Source of the DNA: Adineta steineri
Taxonomy: Eukaryota > Rotifera > Eurotatoria > Adinetida > Adinetidae
Direction: 5' to 3'
Length of the DNA stretch: 64,000 bases
Assembly (NCBI GenBank): GCA_905250115.1
Contig: CAJNOI010000203.1
Location: 84,474 to 148,473, forward strand
A program made the translations under genes and the position numbers. Positions within the stretch are counted from its first letter, which is position 1. The number at the start of each line of letters is the position of its first letter. The notes beneath the pieces are model-generated. The model did not search any database. It worked only from the letters and a program-made list of their open reading frames with translations, and was not told the DNA's origin. Below, one piece after another: positions 56,601 through 64,000 of this stretch.

Positions 56601-56963
56601 ATATCGAGAACTAACCTGATTTTTATGATAAGGTTGTGATTGGAAAGATTTGTCAGTTTCACTGTCCGATGATGATTCTTCTTCTGATTTATTATCTGAA
56701 ACCTTGTTTCCACTATTTAATGCAATTCGATTAGCCATATCTATTTTTTCTTTTTGATAGAAATCTTCCCATTGTTGTAGTTTTTGATCAGCGATTTTCT
56801 CAAAATTGGATTGATAACGTGCATGATACAATTCATGTTTCTCTAACATCGTCTGACTATATGATACTTCTGATGTTGTCTCTGTATCGAGTAGATATTC
56901 AACGAATCTTCCAATTTCTGTATCCATTTGTTCCTTGGATGTAGCTGAGCGCATATATGCCAT
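50621..56963 (-). CDS. DDX60-like Ski2-type RNA helicase, ten exons
   Basis: Exons are 56963-56616, 56569-55406, 55354-54778, 54725-54697, 54650-54559, 54511-53793, 53745-53632, 53584-52283, 52011-51438 and 51377-50621, all phase-consistent, encoding about 1,891 residues. The DExH core is complete: Q-type WQVKFLDAV, Walker A APTASGKT (split by an intron), Ia [15 protein letters not shown] box, SAT (GLSATV) and motif [17 protein letters not shown]. Before the core lies [13 protein letters not shown], diagnostic of DDX60/DDX60L. The N-terminal ~1000 residues match only that family's long upstream region. DDX60 in vertebrates is a cytosolic antiviral RNA-sensing cofactor; a similar role here is inference. 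One intron hosts a TIR-bearing repeat. Codon frame is intact throughout. Confidence 0.88.
51411..51430. repeat. (TA)n microsatellite in helicase intron
   Basis: An uninterrupted TA run lies inside the 60-bp intron at 51378-51437 of the helicase gene. It is probably polymorphic and has no known role. Confidence 0.8.
52049..52238. mobile_element. Telomere-like MITE with long TIRs, copy 22
   Basis: A 190-bp element in the helicase intron. Its terminal inverted repeats run ~58 bp with few mismatches. The left begins GAACGATGAGCGCGAGAAAG; the right (reversed) begins GAACAATGAGCACGAGAAAG. Both continue TTAAGCACAAATA and end in GGTGTGGGTGTG-type telomere-like units that close on a C/G-rich loop. 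No transposase and no certain target duplication are seen. This is the fullest copy of the repeat family in the window. Confidence 0.8.
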
Positions 56964-57492
56964 TGTTCAATTGAGTATCAATAATACTTGAATTCGAAAA
57001 CTTTCACGAATGTTTAAAACTATGTTTTGATATGAAGATAAAATAGAATATAATATTTAGACACTGTCGACCATTTTATACTGTTTTCTTTTTCTTATTT
57101 ACATATAAATATAGGCACATGTATTATACTATTTTGTGCGACGTTTCGTCGCGACAGAACAAGAAAAATACCAACGTCTAGTCACTGTTTGAAAGAGTCC
57201 AACGAATAAAGGGAAAATATGGAAACCATTGTAGAGGCTCAGTAAGTCATATCATGGTGAATCGATTTCGCGTCAAAAAATAGTCCATGCGAAAGGAATC
57301 AACTTGTCTTAAGGAGACTTCTGAGCTTTATCGTTAATAAATATCTTGATGATCACATAAAGCATATATAAACGTTCTGGAACTTATCTTTGTGTCTCTA
57401 CAATGTTTTTCTTAATTCGTTAGACTCCTTTAAATGGTGACTACAGGCGTCAAAAAAAAAGAAAAATGAAACACGAAGGAGAATCTATAGTT
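56964..57492. other. Spacer upstream of the helicase gene
   Basis: It holds no gene. A short hairpin, GCGACGTTTCGTCGC (57138-57152), lies about 180 bp upstream of the helicase start and might be a protein-binding palindrome. No telomere-like repeat is present here. Confidence 0.45.
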
Positions 57493-59289
57493 TTATTTTT
57501 CTTCTTCCCAAACAATACAACAAGGTACTACTGAACTGTTTTTATTCTTAATTAAATTTTGATCTTCACGTACAACAAATCCACCAAAATTCTCACGAAT
57601 AATCCAACTACCGATCACAGGATGATATTCATTAGAATTTTCCGATGGCCAAACTTCTTGATAAATACTATCATCACCAGGACGATGGGAAATTAATTTT
57701 TTAACGAATGATGTTTCTTTGAGTTCATCAGTTAGATTCCATTCACTACGAAGTAAATTCGGATGATTTGGATACATCTCCCATAGAACAGGTAGAAGTG
57801 CTTTACTACTAGTAATTACTTTCCATAAAGGTTCAATAACTTTAATATCATCATGTAATAATATATCAATAATTCGTGGATGTTCACCATTATGATACTT
57901 CTCTTTATCGGATTGTTCAATGACATGATCATCATGAATAATACTATCCCACTTCCATAATTTCCAAACAAATTGTACTCTTTCATCATCGTTATCAACA
58001 ATAAAACCATCTTTCCAAAATAATTGATCAGTTCCAATATAAAGTTTAGATTCTATATTAGCTTCTTTCAATACATTTTGCATATAAAGAGCGGTAAGCA
58101 TATCATCTTTGTTATCATCAATTAATAAATGTATTCGAGTGTTAATTTTCATATTTTTCCAATTACCAACTAGAATCGAATGTAATCGTCGTCCTGACGT
58201 AAAATTAGATGGTAATTCAACTGCTTCTGCCCATTTTTTCTGTATAACAACACATTCAAATAATGTCGACGCAGTATCAGCATTATATTCCAATACTTTA
58301 ACTTGATTTCTATCAAATCCAAGATCTAAACGACCAGTCATCGTTAAATGTTGATCATTATTCCATGAATGACGAATTCGATTCCAAAATATTTCCGGTA
58401 TTCCAAAACGTTTTAAAAGTTCATCATTATGAATAACATGATTTGTTGCTTTTAAAAACATTTGATGTAATTCATTCGATGCTTCAGAAATCGTAAACAT
58501 AAAATCTATATTCATTTTATAATATAACAAATTATTGGAAAAATTATTTGCTCGTTGAAAATCTTCACTGAAATGTTCGATAAAATATTTTTCAGTTTTA
58601 TCATCTTCATTTAACCATGAACGTTTTATACCATCATTCTTTTGTGGAATAATACAACGTTCAAGTTTACCTATTGGAAGACGTTCTCGATATTGAGGAT
58701 GAATAGTATTTATTACGGATTCATCTAATGGCTTTAATTCATTATTTTCGTCTTCAATTTCCATCCATCCATAAATTATATCTTCATCTTCAAGATAATA
58801 TAAACCATCTTTTTGTATCATGGGAATTTCTCGAGCATATTCACCATTCCAATAATGAAATTTATTATTCTGTTCAGCTATACGGATATAATTTGGTCCA
58901 ACATCACAAATAACAGCAATATGACCAACGGGTTGTTCGGTACTAATAGCATAAATAAGAAATGTATCAATTTTTGGTAATGTCGGAGAACCATTTGGAT
59001 GAGGTTTTAGAGGAAAATGTTTTCCATCAGTTACACGTTCAACAGAAGTTAATGACTCCCAAATATCTGCTGCAAAACGAATATTTTTAAAAATACAACT
59101 TTTTCTTAATAATAACCATCGACGTGCATATTCAACACATTGCCATTTAACTCCAAGAAAGACTCCATGCATATAATGACGTCCAATATGAAAGACTCCA
59201 TCATCTGTATTAGAATAGGCTGGCACATTTATTGAAGCAGTGCCAAGAATTTGATTGTAAGGTGCAAGGACGTGTTCATTATGTTCCAT
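57493..59289 (-). CDS. Bifunctional glutathionylspermidine synthetase/amidase
   Basis: The enzyme joins glutathione and spermidine using ATP (C-terminal ATP-grasp synthetase) and hydrolyses the amide (N-terminal CHAP amidase), in the cytosol. The frame from ATG 59289 gives 598 residues; 12 more codons precede it to 59325. The amidase shows catalytic Cys in KWQCVEYARRW, His in GHIAVICDV and AEQN. The synthetase shows EYNADTASTLFECVVIQKKW, LLPVLWEMYPNHPNLL and GSWIIRENFGGFVVRED. Between FVKKLISHRPGDD and SIYQEVWP the sequence is shorter than I expect for the bacterial enzyme, near the ATP-binding loop. Introns are absent. The family is bacterial and kinetoplastid, and bdelloids are reported to have trypanothione-type thiol genes, so horizontal acquisition is likely. 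Confidence 0.9.
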   Translation of the reverse strand: MEHNEHVLAPYNQILGTASINVPAYSNTDDGVFHIGRHYMHGVFLGVKWQCVEYARRWLLLRKSCIFKNIRFAADIWESLTSVERVTDGKHFPLKPHPNGSPTLPKIDTFLIYAISTEQPVGHIAVICDVGPNYIRIAEQNNKFHYWNGEYAREIPMIQKDGLYYLEDEDIIYGWMEIEDENNELKPLDESVINTIHPQYRERLPIGKLERCIIPQKNDGIKRSWLNEDDKTEKYFIEHFSEDFQRANNFSNNLLYYKMNIDFMFTISEASNELHQMFLKATNHVIHNDELLKRFGIPEIFWNRIRHSWNNDQHLTMTGRLDLGFDRNQVKVLEYNADTASTLFECVVIQKKWAEAVELPSNFTSGRRLHSILVGNWKNMKINTRIHLLIDDNKDDMLTALYMQNVLKEANIESKLYIGTDQLFWKDGFIVDNDDERVQFVWKLWKWDSIIHDDHVIEQSDKEKYHNGEHPRIIDILLHDDIKVIEPLWKVITSSKALLPVLWEMYPNHPNLLRSEWNLTDELKETSFVKKLISHRPGDDSIYQEVWPSENSNEYHPVIGSWIIRENFGGFVVREDQNLIKNKNSSVVPCCIVWEEEK

Positions 59290-60669
59290 TTGTATTATTC
59301 TGATAAATAAATCTGTTTTTTTCAATGGTATGTAGTGAGTTTGACTATTATTTAGAACGTTTATATAAGAAGAAAAAAGTGCTATGTCAGCGTACAGAAA
59401 GACAAATTGTAAGAATGACGATGCACAATAGCATCACATGGTATTATTTTTCTTTTGCGTTCTGCACATACCACAACGAGTTTTATCACAACATTATTTC
59501 TTTCATCGCTTCCAGGCCAGAAAGTAATGGTAGAGACATATTCATAATTTATCTTTTACGTTCTTTAGTAGATGACTAATCTTTAATAATTCTATCAATG
59601 AACAGAAGAAATATCCAATCAAAAACCGAACATCAAAAATCTGTGTGCGACACATCAGTTTTAAAATTTTATTATCATAATATTAATTGATGAATACATA
59701 CAAAAAAGAGTTAGAAAAAAAACATTGAATTTGACTAAGAATAGTAACTATTGATGATTTTTTTTCTTATCATTATTGCAATAAATCCGATGAATAAAAT
59801 AATTAATTTGATGTTGATGCCGGCAATCATGATTTTTCCATCTATTAATCAAATCGTTTCATATTGTTGTTGTCGTTTGATAATAACATTTTGATGTTTA
59901 TATGAGTGTTATCAACAATATGACTATATTTAACATTTTTTTCTTTCATAGAGACATAAATATTGTATTTCTAAAAAGACTTTATCACACTATAACAACA
60001 AGCAAAACATATTAAAACATTTTTCAGTAAACAATTCAGTGAGAGTAACTATAGGCAATGCCTATGCTTTTACATAGAAGCTCTCTTTCTCAACTGTAAA
60101 GCAAAAATTGTTTAAACTAATTATTTTTTTTCCAACTGCATTTCAAACAAAGATTTTTTTTCTTACTAGAAAACGCGAACGTCTCAATTGGTTAGGTTTT
60201 TTTTATTCAACATGCAGTATTTCTTTTGTAAAAAAATAATTTTCTTGCATTTTTAAAGAAAAGACGTTTGATACATCATACGATTGTTAGCAAAGTATTA
60301 CCCTGATTTTGTCTTTTTATACAATTCTTTCTTCAAATTTTGTAGAGTTTGATATTTATTATAAGAATTAGTTTAGCTGTTATATGCGACAGAGTTGTGT
60401 TTTTTAACTGAAGTCATTTCTTATCCTACACGATGCTGAATATTTCGGAACCAGTTCCGCTACAGAATTGATTAAGACCAATTCCCGGAATTCCATTTCT
60501 CAATCGAGATTCGACATCCATCAGTACTATCGATCGAGCTCCTCATAATTCTGGAATTCCATACCGGAATCGCTCAGTTGAGTGGAAATATAACCAACAG
60601 CTAAATAGATAGTATAGTTTCGAAGAGTGATATTTTTTTTAATCTCCTAGTTCAATTCGAACAAACGGA
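59290..60669. other. AT-rich spacer with GGAATTCC palindromes
   Basis: No gene is supported (the 84-codon frame at 59325 is antisense to a promoter region). At 60448-60573, 100-220 bp upstream of the next gene, lie several short palindromes: CGGAACCAGTTCCG, CCGGAATTCC and TGGAATTCCATACCGGAA. Confidence 0.45.
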
Positions 60670-63600
60670 ATGGAGGAACAAGTTGGCTACTGTCGAATAT
60701 GGCAGTACTTTATCAAGCTAAATCTATTCGAAACTGAAGCAACTGATCAAGTAACAATTGGTTTTCAACGATGGTCGACGCGAATCTATCTGCTTCTTCT
60801 TTTTTTTGGCTTATCAATTGTACTTGTTTACAATGGCATACGCATGGAAACACAACAATTAAAAGTAAATAATCCATCTCTTGCGACTTATATGGAGCTT
60901 CAGGAGATCTACGATACTACGATTAAATGTCCATGCACTCAAATATCGATTTTAACCAGTTCATTTGCTGCTTTTCTTGTCGAATATCATGATATTTGTA
61001 CCAGTCAATTCATTTCTCAAAAATGGATCGATTTGCTATTTACTAATACAACATTTTGGCGTTTTGTTGTTGATTTTCGTGCAACAGCCAGTAATCAATT
61101 TCAAGTTTTACGTGAATTATGTGATTTATCACAGACAACTATCAATAACAATATAGAAAATTTTCATACGGAAACATTTATTTCAGGTTATTTATTAAAT
61201 GAAAGATTATTCTTAGCCCAAACAAAAGCCATGACTGACAGATTTCAAACAAATGTAGTTACAGATTTCTTTCAGCGTATTTCTTTCTATCGATCATTCA
61301 CGATAGGAAATACATTCATGTCTGGAATTCAAACACCATATACATTGTTAATTTACACAAATGATGACGTTAACTGGTATCTCAATGCTCAACTAAATTA
61401 CTTTAAAGGAATGAAAAATCTTAAATATTGTACATGTGATGTCAATACTACTTGTCATTTACCAGCAGGATTTTACGATATTGAATCAATTGATGATGAC
61501 GGATTAGTTAGCATACTTACAATCAATGCAACATATACTCCAGATAATTGGTTTATGGGATGTTGGCCGTTAGAATCACTTGTTCAGTCATCGCTGACTG
61601 GTAGCTTCCTAAGCAATCAGAGTGCACTCTATATTCTAGCTATGCATTTGAATATACCGGTGAATTCGACGCCAATGGCTCTGACTGGATTTAATATGAC
61701 AAATGAAAGTAATACTTTCGATCAATTGCTTGAAACATCATTTGTAAGTCGGTGGTCACCATATCTTAATTATTCAGCATATTTTGCTCAATGTCAACCA
61801 CAAGTATGCACATATACAATTGCACAACGTTCAAGTTTTCTCTACATATTAACTTCTCTACTCGGACTCTACGGTGGCTTATCGGTTGTCTTACGTCTTC
61901 TTGTTCCATACATAGTCAGTTTTATTCATCGTTGTGTGAATCGAACGCCACCACTTGATAATACCGATAATAACAATACTGACATAGCTGGTAAATCTAT
62001 TGAAACAGATTTTTAAAATAATATCACATAAAATTTTATAATTTTCAGTCAAAAAGTCCTGGTTCGAACGATTTCAAACATTACTACAATTATTATGGCA
62101 TTCAATTATTCATTTAAATCTATTCAGTTCATCATTTCGACAACAGCCATCAGATATTAAACAACAACGCTGGATGACACGTTTATATATTGTCTGGCTC
62201 ACGTTTGCTTTAGTTATTCTCATTTTTTATCTATTGCTACGATCAGAAACAAAATTAATCGAAGTAACAAATCCTTCATTGACTATGGCCAAAGAATTAC
62301 AACAGTCTCAAAGTCAAGGTTTAGTTTCTTCTCTTCAATGCCCTTGTGCACAATTAACAGTACCTTACGGAACATTAGTTCATTTACAACCAATCTATCA
62401 CCAAGTATGTTCGAGTGATTTTGTCTCATCTCGTTGGATTACTGCTGTCTCTCGCACAATTCGCGCAGGAGATACACCTAATTACTATCGTGATTTTCAT
62501 AATAGTGCAGCTCTCTTTCAACTACTCAAGTCTCTGTGTACTTTTTCCAATAATACGATTGTCAGTGCACTCGAAATATTCGAACAAATTCAGTTGATTA
62601 GTGCTGATTTACTTAGCGTTGATCTGTTTACAAATCAAATACTTTCTGCTATTGATCAATTCAAATTAGAAACTGTAAATGATTTTCAAGGTTTTCTTCA
62701 AATAATGCGTAATCTTACATTTGTCAATCAACTTCTTACTGGAGCTCACAGTAATTATGACGTTCGTGTAAATGCTACATCAATTCCTCCTACTGCCGCT
62801 ATGTATCCATGGGGATATACTAATGATAATGCTTCTTTTTCATGTGCATGTGCAAATGATCCAAGTTGTAAAGTAACAACTGGTCTTTACAGTGGTACAC
62901 ATGGGAATTGGGTTGATCATTATACGGTACCTGGTTTATATACTGCATGTTTTCCAGTTGAGTCTCTATTACAATCAACATTGGAATGTTTCTATGATAA
63001 TCAAGTATGTTTGAGTTTTCTTTTCAACTATTATAACGTATCATCTGTGAACAATTTTACGCTACTAAACTCGTCTTCTTCTGCCAGTCATTATTTACCA
63101 AATGCTACTGTTGGTTCTCTACTAGCAGAATTGTTTATCGAATACTGGAATGGATCTCCAAATTATTCAGCTTATTTTGTTCAATGTCAACCAACATTAT
63201 GTTCCTATCAGACAGCAGAAAAAAATACTGTTATCGAAGCAATAACACAAATTGTTTCTTTAATTGGAGGACTTTCTGTCTCTTTACGCCTCTTAGCATC
63301 TTTAGTTATAGCCATATTTATCAGTATCATTCAGCGAACAAGACGTCAGCAAAATGTACCTGATCAATCCGGTAAGAATATTTCTACTGTACTATCTTTC
63401 ATTAGAAATTATGTCAGTTACTCGAAATAAAATATATCCTCAGAAGATAATTAAAAAATTTGCTATATTTAATGAGATCATTTTTAGTTTCTCGTCGATT
63501 ACGACTTAAAACATTTGGTATGCAGATTCGCACTCGCGTAGAAGAGTTCAATGTATTCGAAAATCCGTATCATACACGCAATATCCACCGTGAACGTCTT

Positions 63601-64000
63601 GCAACAAGGCTCTATGTCGTCATTCTCTGCATATTATTATTTATTCTTATTATCTACACAACAATTACCTATTCAGTGACTACATTCACAGTACAAAATC
63701 CATCTTTGGATCAATTTAAACAGATGCAACAACGCTATGGTTCGTATGCTCTTAATTGTCCTTGTACACAATTGGCCAATGTTTATTCATCCTTTGTTGA
63801 TCTCAAATGCAGTTTTCACCAAGTGTGTACTAGTCAGTTCGTTTCTAAACCTTATCTTCAAGAATTATATCGTTTGTATAACGCACTTGACGTAACAAAT
63901 GCTGCAATGAATGTATTTACTCTTCAAGGCACAGTTTTTATTCATTTTCAGAGTCTTCTTGTCTTATGTAATCTTGGTCAAGATGCCGTCAATGATGCTC
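60670..64000 (+). CDS. Tandem protein with three two-TM Cys-rich modules, 3' incomplete
   Basis: Exons 60670-61990, 62049-63371 and 63488 to the window end each encode one module; both introns are phase 1 and the middle exon is exactly 441 codons. Module 1: NLFE, TM1 YLLLLFFGLSIVLVY, CPCTQIS, HDICTSQF, CTCDVNTTC, GCWPLESLVQSSL, CQPQVCTY and TM2 with LGLYGGLSVVLRLL. Module 2: NLFSSSF, CPCAQL, HQVCSSDF, CACANDPSC, ACFPVESLLQSTLE, CQPTLCSY and TM2 with IGGLSVSLRLL. Module 3 starts NVFE, then CPCTQL and HQVCTSQF, and runs off the window. Topology alternates N-in, TM1, large glycosylated ectodomain, TM2. The family matches the genes at 10.4-14.9 kb. Function is unknown; DEG/ENaC-like topology and a G-L-S in TM2 are suggestive only. 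Confidence 0.82.

Noticed and set aside
1..64000. tRNA, rRNA or CRISPR features
   Set aside because: I scanned for tRNA-like arms, conserved rRNA segments and spaced direct repeats and saw none. A covariance-model search would be needed to exclude degenerate tRNAs.

Overview
The window reads as a bdelloid rotifer (Adineta- or Rotaria-like) nuclear scaffold. The case rests on several things. The DNA is AT-rich, with many spliceosomal introns of about 50-70 bp with GT-AG ends. Intergenic DNA carries G-rich arms close to TGTGGG, which as I recall is the bdelloid telomere unit. Gene families that bdelloids have expanded are present: orphan 7TM receptors, ADP-ribosyltransferase-like proteins and VCBS-repeat proteins. 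Several genes look bacterial or fungal in origin, including a glutathionylspermidine synthetase/amidase, a butanediol-type dehydrogenase and a biotin-ligase-N-like amidotransferase. There is one 100-N assembly gap at 10761-10860.

Layout. 1-432: 5' part of a 14-3-3 gene (minus). 1.4-2.6 kb: two decayed gene fragments (Tc1/mariner-type and a B-box/coiled-coil-like one). 2.8-3.7 kb: FnIII surface protein. 4.4-4.8 kb: very cysteine-rich small protein. 5.7-7.5 kb: EGF-7TM receptor in five exons. 10.4-14.9 kb: tandem two-TM modules, with a VCBS-repeat tail beyond the gap. 18.1-19.1 kb: 7TM receptor. 20.5-21.0 kb: secreted three-repeat protein. 22.6-24.2 kb: zinc dehydrogenase. 24.4-26.0 kb: F-box-like gene. 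26.4-27.4 kb: D-2-hydroxyacid dehydrogenase. 27.7-31.1 kb: an ADP-ribosyltransferase-like gene with an in-frame stop, beside a relative that carries only the accessory domain. 31.7-36.2 kb: intronless 1522-residue LDLR/EGF-7TM receptor. 36.7-37.1 kb: Helitron-like repeat. 37.3-37.6 kb: small secreted cysteine-rich gene. 40.0-40.7 kb: secreted amidotransferase-like gene. 41.4-43.0 kb: otopetrin 3' half broken by a hAT-type MITE. 43.4-44.4 kb: Thr-rich GPI-type protein. 44.6-45.4 kb: frameshifted fragment. 46.5-49.2 kb: two 7TM receptors. 50.6-57.0 kb: ten-exon DDX60-like helicase. 57.5-59.3 kb: glutathionylspermidine synthetase/amidase. 60.7 kb to the end: a second tandem two-TM-module gene with at least three modules.

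Two signals stand out. First, about 20 short inverted repeats with telomere-like arms are scattered through intergenic DNA and introns, often within a few hundred bases of a stop codon. One copy in a helicase intron has nearly 60-bp terminal inverted repeats, so at least part of the set looks like a mobile, MITE-like family. Second, a Cys-rich, glycosylated two-TM module is strung together two, three or more times in single proteins, and most junctions carry phase-1 introns. The topology, plus a small-x-Ser motif in the second TM, recalls trimeric DEG/ENaC channels and suggests covalently linked oligomers. That link is inference.

There is no operon-like organisation. Neighbours look functionally unrelated except for the ADP-ribosyltransferase-like pair, the receptor pair at 46-49 kb and the tandem-module blocks.
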